This document shows, one piece after another, positions 1 through 6,118 of a DNA stretch of 10,140 nt. This stretch comes from Candidatus Hebobacteria bacterium (GTDB lineage: Bacteria > Armatimonadota > Hebobacteria > Hebobacterales > Hebobacteraceae). The stretch lies in assembly GCA_029821235.1 (NCBI GenBank), contig JALGTT010000041.1, positions 1 through 10,140 of the forward strand. The letters are read 5' to 3'. The first letter of the stretch is position 1, and every line of letters starts with the position of its first letter. The position numbers were made by a program, and so were the translations under genes. The notes beneath the pieces are model-generated. The model saw nothing but the letters and a program-made list of their open reading frames with translations. It was not told where the DNA came from and searched no databases.

Positions 1-46
1 CTAGGCCCTGCGGGCCGGGGTCCCGGTCGGGCACCACCCGACCTAG
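1..46. repeat. 46-bp cloverleaf-like dispersed repeat, copy A
   Basis: This copy differs from the one at 364-409 at only two of 46 positions (36 and 41). The unit divides completely into a closing stem (CTAGGC at 1-6 with ACCTAG at 41-46) and three internal palindromes: CCTGCGGG (7-14), CCGGGGTCCCGG (15-26) and CGGGCACCACCCG (28-40). Both differences turn a G-C pair into a pair that would still form as G-U in RNA copied from the minus strand. The closing CTAG supplies the TAG stop of the RHS relic. The copy starts at the window edge, so the element could extend further left. The function is unknown. Confidence 0.8.
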
Positions 47-291
47 GGATAGAACCTCGCACCGAGTTGCAGTAGTCCCGACGGGTCCGTTATGTAGCCC
101 CACGCGGCCCCGTATTTGTACGGGTTCTGCGTCGAGCCCGTGGAGGCGATCTGGTGGCCCCAGGCGTCCAGCTGGTAGGTGTCGGTGATGGTTGCGCTGT
201 CGTTTACCAGCCCACGCGACGTGCCTATGCCGTCGTACATCAGGTAGCGCGAGACGTTCCCCGACCGCCATCCGTTCTGTAGGGCGGGCAT
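43..291 (-). pseudogene. RHS/YD-repeat core tip, truncated fragment
   Basis: The 82-residue frame matches the end of the RHS repeat-associated core domain. Visible hallmarks are YLMYDGIGTSRGLV, a DTYQLDAWG stretch, the STGSTQNPYKYG segment, DPSGLLQLGARFYP and the usual Y/D spacing. Intact RHS proteins are very large exported or cell-surface polymorphic toxins or shell proteins, and this core sits just before a variable C-terminal domain. Here nothing of the long upstream YD-repeat region remains: residues 1 to about 12 are read from the 278-333 repeat, and the same frame meets a TAG upstream at 364-366 inside the second 46-bp repeat. The downstream end stops at ARFYP, before the expected aspartate of the ARxYDP motif, at a TAG supplied by the first 46-bp repeat. 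I see no Shine-Dalgarno sequence or independent start. It is best read as a relic trapped between repeats; a short domesticated ORF is possible but unlikely. Confidence 0.7.
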
Positions 292-333
292 TCCTATGCC
301 CGCCGTGGCTGGCTTGGGAAAGCCAGCCCTACA
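278..333. repeat. 56-bp three-way-junction palindromic repeat
   Basis: The closing stem is TGTAG (278-282) with CTACA (329-333). It holds two hairpins. Hairpin 1 pairs GGCGGGCA (283-290) with TGCCCGCC (297-304) around the loop TTCCTA. Hairpin 2 pairs GGCTGGCTT (307-315) with AAGCCAGCC (320-328) around GGGA. All arms pair perfectly. The element at 4902-4954 has the same plan with an unrelated hairpin 2. In addition, 279-291 forms a perfect 13-bp inverted repeat with 413-425. Confidence 0.8.
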
Positions 334-363
334 GCACGCCGTCGCACTGAACTCCGCCAGCCC

Positions 364-409
364 CTAGGCCCTGCGGGCCGGGGTCCCGGTCGGGCACCGC
401 CCGGCCTAG
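364..409. repeat. 46-bp cloverleaf-like dispersed repeat, copy B
   Basis: This copy is perfectly paired throughout: CTAGGC (364-369) with GCCTAG (404-409), CCTGCGGG (370-377), CCGGGGTCCCGG (378-389) and CGGGCACCGCCCG (391-403). It is a direct repeat of 1-46, exactly 363 bp downstream, so both copies lie in the same reading-frame phase, and each puts a TAG into the minus-strand RHS frame. It directly abuts the half hairpin at 410-425. Confidence 0.8.
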
Positions 410-425
410 CATATGCCCGCCCTAC
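410..425 (-). repeat. Half copy of the TGTAGGGCGGGC hairpin repeat
   Basis: Read on the minus strand this is GTAGGGCGGGCATATG, the left arm of hairpin 1 of the 278-333 element in opposite orientation. The matching arm is missing because the sequence changes directly into the 46-bp repeat. With 279-291 it makes a perfect 13-bp inverted repeat enclosing about 120 bp. Confidence 0.6.
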
Positions 426-442
426 GGCAGGACCTCGCCGCG

Positions 443-2284
443 CTAGACCACAAGGGCCGCAGATTGAAAATCTGCGCCAACGAACGGCCACAGACTGGGA
501 GTCCATCGAAGATAGACAGATGATTTGGTGAGGTCGTCGAGTTTGAAGGCCCCGTTGGTCTCAGGCGGCGCGGGCGGCACTTTCGGCAGGACCACCCGGA
601 AGGTAGTGCCGGAGCCCACTTCGCTCTCCACGCCTATCAGGCCCCCATGGGCCTCGATGATGTTGCGGCTGACCGCCAGCCCCAGACCGGTGCCCTTTCC
701 CTCCTCCTTGGTGGTGAAGAAGGGGTCGAAGATGCGGTCCAGGTTCTCCTGGGAGATCCCGACGCCAGTGTCCTGAATCTCCACGAAGACGCGGTCCTCT
801 GGGAGGGTGCCGGTGCGCACGGTGAGTTCTCCGCCCTTCGGCATCGCGTGGTAGGCGTTGATGATGAGGTTCATGAACACCTGCTGGAGCTGGCCTGCGT
901 TCGCCTGGATGGTGGGCAGGTCGGGCGCGAGTTCCTTCACCACGCGGACGTTGGCGACCACGAGCTGGTGCTCGCTGAGCATGAGGGTGCGTTCCACCAC
1001 CTCGTTGACATTCACCGGCTCGATCTTGTCCTGGCGGCTCTTGCGCGCGAAGGTGAGCAGGCCGGCGACGATGTTGGCGATCCGCTCGGTCTCGGCGCGG
1101 ATGGTGTCGAGGTTGTCCCGCAGCCGCTCCGGCAGGTCCTCCTCCATCAGCATCAGTTCCGTCCGCCCCAGAATCACCATCAACGGGTTGTTGATCTCGT
1201 GCGCGATTCCGCCCGCCAGCACGCCGAGGGAGGCGAGTTTTTCCGAGTGAACCAACTGGGCCTGCGTGCGGCTGAGTTCGTCGAGGACCGAGAGCAGTTT
1301 CTCCAGTTGGCGCTGCGAGTCCCGGTAGAGTTGGGCCTTCTCCAGCGCCAGCGCCGCCTGGTTGGCGAAGAGGGTGAGAGAGCGGAGGTCATCCTCGCTG
1401 AACTCGGTGGCGCGGTTGGATTCGCTGACATTGAGGGTCCCGACGATGTGATCCTCGATGGTGAGCGGCACGGAGATGGCGGAGGAAATCTCCTCCTCTC
1501 GCTGCCGCAAGGGCTCCAGCGGCGGGTTCCGATCCCCCCGGCGCAGAAGCAGAGGTTTGCCGGTGAGCGCGACGCGGCCCGCGATCCCCTCGCCCAGTTT
1601 CACCTTCGTGGAGTTGATCACTTCTTCGCTGATGCCCTTCGCCGCCTTGATGGTAAGCGTACCCTCGCTCTCGTCGAGCAGCATCACGGAGCCGCGGTCC
1701 GCGCTGGTGACCTCCATGGCCGTGGTGACGATGAGGTCCAGCAGGCGGGGCAGGTCGAAATTGGCGATCAGCGCGTGGCTCAGTTCCCCCCAGGTGCTGA
1801 GTTGGGCGTCCTTCTTCTTGAGCGCCCTCTCCTTCCGGGTCAGTTCGTCAATCAGCCGGCGGTTCTCTCGCCAACGCTCGGCCAGCCGCTCGCGAATGTA
1901 GGCGGTGATGAGCAGCACCATCACCAGCAGGAAACAGGTGGTGACATCGCTCCCCAGCACCAACACCAGAGGAGCGGCCACGCCGGGCATCTCGCGCGTG
2001 CTGTAGTCGGCGGCGGTGATGAGAAAGAGGCTGACCGCCAGCAGGAAGATGATGAGCAACGCGAGCAGCCACAGGCCCTCCTCCTGCAGTTCGGTGCGCC
2101 GGAAGGGGTCATCCTCGAAGGCCGCTTCCCTCGCCCGTCTCCTGGCGGCGAAGTAGCTCACTATTGGCAGATTCAAAAGCAGTTGTCGCGCTCTACTTCT
2201 ATCGAACATCAGCGCCACGCGCTCATATCGTCTTTCGGAATGCGGCGCGGCAGGGGGCCGGCCGGCAGTCGGAACCAGGGCCAC
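443..2284 (-). CDS. GAF-domain membrane sensor histidine kinase
   Basis: A 613-residue sensor kinase that would autophosphorylate and pass phosphate to a response regulator. Two hydrophobic segments (about 71-91 and 103-129) place the N-terminus in the membrane. A charged linker (130-165) leads to a GAF domain (about 175-318), a coiled stretch, and a HisKA dimerisation domain with the phosphoacceptor His362 in GGIAHEINNPL. The ATPase domain shows the N box (NLIINAYHAM, Asn476), the G1 box DTGVGI (505-510), the DPFFTT F box and the G2 box GKGTGLGL (529-536). The NtrB-like H box suggests a NtrC-type or similar partner, but no regulator is in the window. The GTG start at 2284 follows GGTGAGGAG. 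An internal ATG at 2209 begins MFDRSR and gives a 588-residue protein; it lacks a good Shine-Dalgarno but fits the family better. Residues from about 592 (SLWPFVGADFQSAALVV) are read from a palindromic repeat and are not kinase sequence. Confidence 0.93.
   Translation of the reverse strand: MALVPTAGRPPAAPHSERRYERVALMFDRSRARQLLLNLPIVSYFAARRRAREAAFEDDPFRRTELQEEGLWLLALLIIFLLAVSLFLITAADYSTREMPGVAAPLVLVLGSDVTTCFLLVMVLLITAYIRERLAERWRENRRLIDELTRKERALKKKDAQLSTWGELSHALIANFDLPRLLDLIVTTAMEVTSADRGSVMLLDESEGTLTIKAAKGISEEVINSTKVKLGEGIAGRVALTGKPLLLRRGDRNPPLEPLRQREEEISSAISVPLTIEDHIVGTLNVSESNRATEFSEDDLRSLTLFANQAALALEKAQLYRDSQRQLEKLLSVLDELSRTQAQLVHSEKLASLGVLAGGIAHEINNPLMVILGRTELMLMEEDLPERLRDNLDTIRAETERIANIVAGLLTFARKSRQDKIEPVNVNEVVERTLMLSEHQLVVANVRVVKELAPDLPTIQANAGQLQQVFMNLIINAYHAMPKGGELTVRTGTLPEDRVFVEIQDTGVGISQENLDRIFDPFFTTKEEGKGTGLGLAVSRNIIEAHGGLIGVESEVGSGTTFRVVLPKVPPAPPETNGAFKLDDLTKSSVYLRWTPSLWPFVGADFQSAALVV
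458..476. repeat. Palindromic repeat inside the kinase 3' end
   Basis: CGCAGATT (458-465) pairs perfectly with AATCTGCG (469-476) around GAA. On the minus strand it encodes the ADFQSA part of the kinase tail. A smaller palindrome, GACT-GGG-AGTC (493-503), lies beside it. There is no T tract, so it does not look like a terminator. A similar peptide is familiar to me from repeat-derived ends of hypothetical proteins, but that is recollection rather than a search. Confidence 0.55.
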
Positions 2285-2346
2285 CTGCTCCTCACCACAG
2301 GGTTATTCCACAAGACGGCCCCCCGGAAGAGGCGCCGGCACCACCC

Positions 2347-2373
2347 GCAGGAGCCCGTTTTGTCGGCTCCTGC
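2347..2373. other. Strong hairpin in the divergent intergenic region
   Basis: GCAGGAGCC (2347-2355) pairs perfectly with GGCTCCTGC (2365-2373) around a 9-nt loop. It lies between the divergent kinase and propeller genes and upstream of the extended -10 box. Three GGCGCC palindromes lie nearby. No T run follows on either strand, so terminator function is not supported. It could be an operator, a repeat or the kinase 5' leader. Confidence 0.4.
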
Positions 2374-2471
2374 CCCCCAAGGCGCCGTGTTCGAAGGCGC
2401 CGCGGGGGCGGCAGTTGTCGCCCCGCGCACCAGGACAGAGCCACATCCCTGATGCAGATGACGCTTGTTTG

Positions 2472-2480
2472 TGTTAGAAT
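2472..2480 (+). promoter_or_regulatory. Extended -10 promoter for the propeller-SLH gene
   Basis: TG-T-TAGAAT is a close match to a sigma-70 extended -10 (TGnTATAAT) in an otherwise GC-rich region. No convincing -35 is visible, which is usual for extended -10 promoters. Transcription would begin near 2487, giving a leader of roughly 23 nt. The Shine-Dalgarno GGAGGTG (2498-2504) lies 5 nt before the ATG at 2510. Confidence 0.55.
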
Positions 2481-2509
2481 CACTTTCGGTCGTGCTCGGA
2501 GGTGTAACG

Positions 2510-4357
2510 ATGAGCAGAAGCGTCTGGCTGGCAGCTCTGGTGTTGCTGGGGATGGTCCTCAGCGGTAACCCGCCCGCGCGTGCGGCCATCACCGAGCGGG
2601 TAAGCGTGTCCAGCACGGGGGAGGAGGCGAACCTGTTTTCGTATGTGTTGCCGACCACAGGAGTCAGCGCGGATGGGCGCTTCGTGGTGTTCGCCTCCAG
2701 GGCATCCAATCTGGCAGGAAGCGACATAAACCGGCGGGATGATATCTTCCTCCGCGACCGGGTGGAGGGAGAAACCATACGGATCAGTGTTCCCAGTGAT
2801 GGCACAGGGGCCGACTACGAAAGTTGGAGCCCATCAATCAGCCATGATGGGAGATACATAGCATTCGGCTCACTTGCCACCAACCTCATCCCAAGCGATG
2901 GATTGTGCGCGCGCTACATCGTATATGACCGCACGACCGGCGAAATGGAGCCGATTGCATTCGGGACTTCAGATCTCGCCATCAGTGGAGACGGGAGATA
3001 CGTGGCGTTCGCGGGTCAAATGCCCACGGGTGACGCCGCGGACTACAGTCCTTGGCCCAATGTGTTCGTATACGACAGGTGGTCGCATGACCTGGAGAGA
3101 GTCAGCATAAGCTCTTCTGGCGAGCCGGCCAATGGTCGCTGTGAGGAAGTTGCCATCAGCACCGACGGACGCTTTGTAGTCTTCGTGTCTGAGGCCACAA
3201 ACTTAGTGGAGGACGACACCAACGGATGCAGAGACGTCTTCATCCGGGACCGTTTGGCCGGCGTCACCGAGCGCGTCAGCGTCAACGACAGCGGGGATGA
3301 AGCAAACAATTACTCTGTAATGCCTAGTGTCAGCGCGGACGGTCGCTTCGTGGCGTTCGGCTCCGCTGCGACCAACCTCGGCCCCGGCTCGGGAGGGTGG
3401 GGAGATGTCTTCGTACGTGACCGTGCGACCGGGACTACGGAGTTGGTGAGCGTCAACAGCGCTGGTGAACCGGCCGACAGAGGGGCGTCTTGGCTATGCA
3501 TGAGTGCCGACGGGCGTTATGTAGTATTCGACTCAATGTCCATGAACCTAGCTCCAGATGTGCCCAGCGACACCTGGCAACTCTATCTTCATGACCGCGT
3601 CGCAGGCAAGACGCAGTGCATCAGTCGCAACAACCGGGGCGAACCGGCGGCTCCGTTACCTAGCGGCGACAGTGTTTTTTTTATTGCCACCATCAGCCCC
3701 AACGGCCGATACATCGTATATGCCTCAAGAGCCACCAACCTGGTGCCGGATGACACCAATGGCTGGCAGGACGTGTTCATCCGCGACCGGTTGACCTTTT
3801 CCGATGTCCCCTTGGACCACTGGGCCTTCTATGAGGTGGAGGGCTGTGTCAACGGGAAGGTGGTCACTGGATATCCGGACGGCCTCTATCACCCCGACGA
3901 GTCCGTCACCCGTGCCCAGATGGCGGTCTACGCGGCGCGCGGCCTCGCCGGAGGAGATGAAAACGTGCCCCCAGGTCCCCTCTTTCCTGCCTTCTTCGAT
4001 GTGCTGCCCATCCACTGGGCCTACAAGTATGTGGAGTACTGCCACGACCAGGGAATCGTGGAGGGCTACTGGGATGGCTATCACCCGAACGAAACCGTGG
4101 ATCGCGCCCAGATGGCGGTTTTCGTCGCTCGCGCCATCGCCTCTCCCCCTGGAGAAGAGGGCCTCGCCGGATACACCCCGCCGGAAACGCCCACCTTTCC
4201 CGACGTGCCCGCCGACCACTGGGCCTACAAATACGTGGAGTACTGTCACGCCCAGGGCATCGTACAGGGCTACGGGGACGGCTACCATCCGGACGAGACC
4301 GTCTCCCGCGCCCAGATGGCCGTTTACATCACTCGCGCCTTCGATCTGCCGATGTGA
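2510..4357 (+). CDS. Secreted seven-bladed propeller protein with three SLH domains
   Basis: A 615-residue predicted exoprotein. The ATG at 2510 is chosen because GGAGGTG lies 5 nt upstream and the protein then starts with a signal peptide (MSRSVWLAALVLLGMVLSG, cleavage probably after ARA at residue 25). The frame is open 45 nt further upstream, but that would spoil the signal. Residues 26 to about 429 hold seven PD40/TolB-like repeats; most blades have SADGRFVVFAS, then xATNL, then DVFIRDR. Seven copies predict one closed propeller. Three SLH domains follow, starting near residues 430, 494 and 563, each with an FxDVPxxHWAYxYVE-type start and an RAQMAVYxxRA end. SLH domains bind secondary cell-wall polymer or an equivalent, so the protein is probably displayed on the surface. 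The propeller's ligand is unknown, and I see no catalytic motif. Hand-counted GC is 50-55% in three propeller lines and 63-73% in three SLH lines, suggesting a fused origin. It converges on ridA with only 21 nt between stops. Confidence 0.92.
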   Translation: MSRSVWLAALVLLGMVLSGNPPARAAITERVSVSSTGEEANLFSYVLPTTGVSADGRFVVFASRASNLAGSDINRRDDIFLRDRVEGETIRISVPSDGTGADYESWSPSISHDGRYIAFGSLATNLIPSDGLCARYIVYDRTTGEMEPIAFGTSDLAISGDGRYVAFAGQMPTGDAADYSPWPNVFVYDRWSHDLERVSISSSGEPANGRCEEVAISTDGRFVVFVSEATNLVEDDTNGCRDVFIRDRLAGVTERVSVNDSGDEANNYSVMPSVSADGRFVAFGSAATNLGPGSGGWGDVFVRDRATGTTELVSVNSAGEPADRGASWLCMSADGRYVVFDSMSMNLAPDVPSDTWQLYLHDRVAGKTQCISRNNRGEPAAPLPSGDSVFFIATISPNGRYIVYASRATNLVPDDTNGWQDVFIRDRLTFSDVPLDHWAFYEVEGCVNGKVVTGYPDGLYHPDESVTRAQMAVYAARGLAGGDENVPPGPLFPAFFDVLPIHWAYKYVEYCHDQGIVEGYWDGYHPNETVDRAQMAVFVARAIASPPGEEGLAGYTPPETPTFPDVPADHWAYKYVEYCHAQGIVQGYGDGYHPDETVSRAQMAVYITRAFDLPM

Positions 4358-4378
4358 CGAGAGGGTGCAACGTGGGAA

Positions 4379-4762
4379 CTACCCCACCGCCACCGCTTCG
4401 ATCTCCACCCCGATCCCCAGGGGCAGGTTGGCGGCCTGGATGGTGGTGCGGGCGGGAGGGTTCTCGGGGAAGAAGGTGGCATAGACGCCGTTCATGGCCG
4501 CGAAGTCCTCGATGTCCGCGAGGTAGACGTTGGTCTTCACCACCGCCTCCATGCCCACGCCGGCCGCCGCCAGAATCGCCTTGATGTTCTCCAGCACCAA
4601 CTTGGTCTGCTCCTCGATGCTCCCTTTGACCACCTCTCCGGTCGCGGGAACGATCGGCCCCTGGCCGGAGACGAAGATGAAGCCGCCGGCCCGCACCGCG
4701 GGGGAGTAGGGCCCCTTCGGGGCGGGAAGGTCCTTCGAGGTGACGATTTCCTTGTTCGACAT
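4379..4762 (-). CDS. ridA: RidA family enamine/imine deaminase
   Basis: A 127-residue YjgF/YER057c/UK114 protein of normal family length. RidA hydrolyses reactive enamine/imine intermediates, such as 2-aminoacrylate, released by PLP-dependent dehydratases, giving the 2-oxo acid and ammonia in the cytoplasm. Family features present are GPYSPAV (17-23), GFIFVSGQGP (27-36), the NPPARTTIQ segment with Arg105, and VEIEAVAV with Glu120. Arg105 and Glu120 fall at the same numbers as the E. coli RidA active-site residues. The ATG at 4762 is chosen because AAAGGAG (4769-4775) lies 6 nt upstream; the frame runs 27 codons further into repeat DNA with no family similarity. It lies downstream of, and in line with, the PLP enzyme gene (188 bp apart), so it may be co-transcribed with it. 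Arg105 argues for true deaminase activity rather than one of the inactive Rid subfamilies. Confidence 0.95.
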   Translation of the reverse strand: MSNKEIVTSKDLPAPKGPYSPAVRAGGFIFVSGQGPIVPATGEVVKGSIEEQTKLVLENIKAILAAAGVGMEAVVKTNVYLADIEDFAAMNGVYATFFPENPPARTTIQAANLPLGIGVEIEAVAVG

Positions 4763-4805
4763 GTGTGTCTCCTTTCGGCAACGGCGAATTGGACAAAGGG
4801 GCTTC

Positions 4806-4832
4806 GGCGGGCGTAGGCACGCCCGCCCTACA
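4806..4832 (-). repeat. TGTAGGGCGGGCG hairpin repeat, inverted copy
   Basis: GGCGGGCG (4806-4813) pairs with CGCCCGCC (4820-4827) around TAGGCA, followed by CTACA (4828-4832). On the minus strand it reads TGTAGGGCGGGCG with loop TGCCTA, identical to the copy at 10069-10095. It faces the element at 4902-4954 head to head, with 12 bp of perfect inverted repeat. A second hairpin is not evident. Confidence 0.75.
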
Positions 4833-4901
4833 AGACGGCCCACTTGCTCGCACCCGTGGTCGGCCCCTTCGCAAACCGTATCGCTTCAAACGCGGGCGAG
4901 C

Positions 4902-4954
4902 TGTAGGGCGGGCACTCCCGTGCCCGCCAGAGACAGACTGGAGGTCTGTCCTAC
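4902..4954. repeat. Three-way-junction palindromic repeat, second example
   Basis: The closing stem is GTAG (4903-4906) with CTAC (4951-4954). Hairpin 1 pairs GGCGGGCAC (4907-4915) with GTGCCCGCC (4920-4928) around TCCC. Hairpin 2 pairs GACAGAC (4932-4938) with GTCTGTC (4944-4950) around TGGAG. The architecture equals 278-333, but hairpin 2 has an unrelated sequence. The right closing arm contains the minus-strand TAG stop (4951-4953) of the PLP enzyme. Confidence 0.8.
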
Positions 4955-6042
4955 TTTATCTTGCCGCGGGCGGCGATCCGCCAGGTCTCGACCACTTCGC
5001 CCTTTCTCACCGCCACCATCTCGTCGTGAAGGTTGACGGTAGTGCAGCAGTGGTTGGGGATCACCTCCACCCGGTCGCCGACGCGCAGCTTCAGTTCGGC
5101 GTCGGTGAGGTCGAGAAAGCCGTGCTCTTCGTTGAGTTTCACCAGCACCGCGCCGTTGTCTTCCTTCAGCATCCCATAGCCGGGCGATTCCGGCGCCTGG
5201 TCCGTGCCCAGGGACTTGCTCCCCGCGTCCAGCACCGCGCGGCCGGGCTCCGGGGTGCTCACCACGGTGGCCAGCACCGTGAGCGCGCAGTCCTCCGGCC
5301 TCGCCGACCAGCGGTCTATCTGCATCCGGTCGTTGAAGACATAGGTGCCAGGCCTGATCTCGGTGAGGCCGCAGCCGGCCGTGTAGTGGGCGGCGGTGGG
5401 GGTGGAGCCCCCGCTCACCCATCCCTCCACAGGGGCCAGGTTGGAGAGGCGATGGGCCACCTCGGTAAGGGTGCGACACTCGAAGGCGGCGATTCCCGCC
5501 ACCTCGTTCTCATTGCGGGCCGCGTAGACCTGACCGGCGTAGGCGAAAATGCCGACCAGACTCAGGCCGGGGAGAGTATTGATCTCCCGCGCCAGGATGG
5601 GGGCGTCCTCGGGGGACACTCCGCAGCGGCGAAGCCCCACGTCCACCTCCAGCAGCACCGGCAGCCGCATTCCCTGCTGCGCGAATGCCATGGAGAGAGG
5701 CGCGGCCGCCTCCATGCTGTCAATGCCGATCGCCACCTTCGCGTGGTTCGCCAGCTCCACCAGTCGCTCGATCTTCTTCTCGCCCACCACCTGGTGAGCG
5801 ATGAAGATGTCCTCCACCCCCGCGTCGGCCATCACCTCGGCCTCGCCTATCTTGGCGACGGTGATGCCGACGGCCCCGCGCGCGAGTTGCATCTTGGCGA
5901 TCTCGGGGGTCTTGTGGGTCTTGGTGTGGGGTCGGAGGCGGAGGTCCGCGGCGCGGACGGTACGGGCCATCCGGTCGAGGTTGGCCTCCAGCCGGTCCAT
6001 GTCAACCAGCAGCGACGGCGTGTCCAGATCAGCAATCCTCAT
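4951..6042 (-). CDS. D-threonine aldolase/D-serine dehydratase-like PLP enzyme
   Basis: A 363-residue fold-type III PLP enzyme: an alanine-racemase-like N-terminal barrel followed by a D-serine dehydratase-like C-terminal domain. The RPHTKTHKT motif gives the PLP lysine (Lys41). Other family marks are the metal-site neighbourhood IPNHCCTTVNLHDE (His331, Cys333), the cofactor-region GSTPT segment and RPGTYVFND. Family members either cleave D-threonine and related beta-hydroxy D-amino acids to glycine plus aldehyde, or dehydrate D-serine to pyruvate and ammonia. As I recall, the His-x-Cys metal pair is typical of the D-serine dehydratase branch and His-x-Asp of D-threonine aldolases, so dehydratase-type chemistry is slightly favoured. 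Substrate cannot be fixed from sequence. The ATG at 6042 follows a GGGGAGGGG Shine-Dalgarno-like run. ridA lies 188 bp downstream on the same strand, which fits removal of the aminoacrylate product. The stop codon lies in the closing arm of a palindromic repeat. Confidence 0.88.
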   Translation of the reverse strand: MRIADLDTPSLLVDMDRLEANLDRMARTVRAADLRLRPHTKTHKTPEIAKMQLARGAVGITVAKIGEAEVMADAGVEDIFIAHQVVGEKKIERLVELANHAKVAIGIDSMEAAAPLSMAFAQQGMRLPVLLEVDVGLRRCGVSPEDAPILAREINTLPGLSLVGIFAYAGQVYAARNENEVAGIAAFECRTLTEVAHRLSNLAPVEGWVSGGSTPTAAHYTAGCGLTEIRPGTYVFNDRMQIDRWSARPEDCALTVLATVVSTPEPGRAVLDAGSKSLGTDQAPESPGYGMLKEDNGAVLVKLNEEHGFLDLTDAELKLRVGDRVEVIPNHCCTTVNLHDEMVAVRKGEVVETWRIAARGKIK

Positions 6043-6081
6043 CCATCCCCTCCCCTTTCTCAGCCGCGGCCTGGGGTTTGG

Positions 6082-6087
6082 ATTATC
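6082..6087 (-). promoter_or_regulatory. Candidate -10 box for the PLP enzyme-ridA unit
   Basis: The minus strand reads GATAAT, five of six matches to TATAAT, about 40 nt upstream of the ATG at 6042. No good -35 is seen at 16-18 nt spacing. It stands out mainly because it is an AT-rich island in GC-rich DNA. Confidence 0.3.
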
Positions 6088-6118
6088 ATTCGCCCTCTGG
6101 GGGCGTCTGCCCTACCCG

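Noticed and set aside
270..435. Target-site duplication around the 147-bp composite
   Set aside because: The bases outside 278 and 425 show no matching direct repeat.
647..2452. Long plus-strand frame of 601 codons
   Set aside because: It is the antisense of the histidine kinase. The composition is that of a GC-rich shadow frame and there is no recognisable domain.
2209..2805. Minus-strand frame of 198 codons spanning the divergent promoter region
   Set aside because: It covers the signal peptide and first blades of the propeller gene in antisense and has no motif.
4372..4387. Bidirectional terminator between the convergent propeller and ridA genes
   Set aside because: GTGGG/CCCAC is only a 5-bp stem with no T tract on either strand, and it overlaps the ridA stop.
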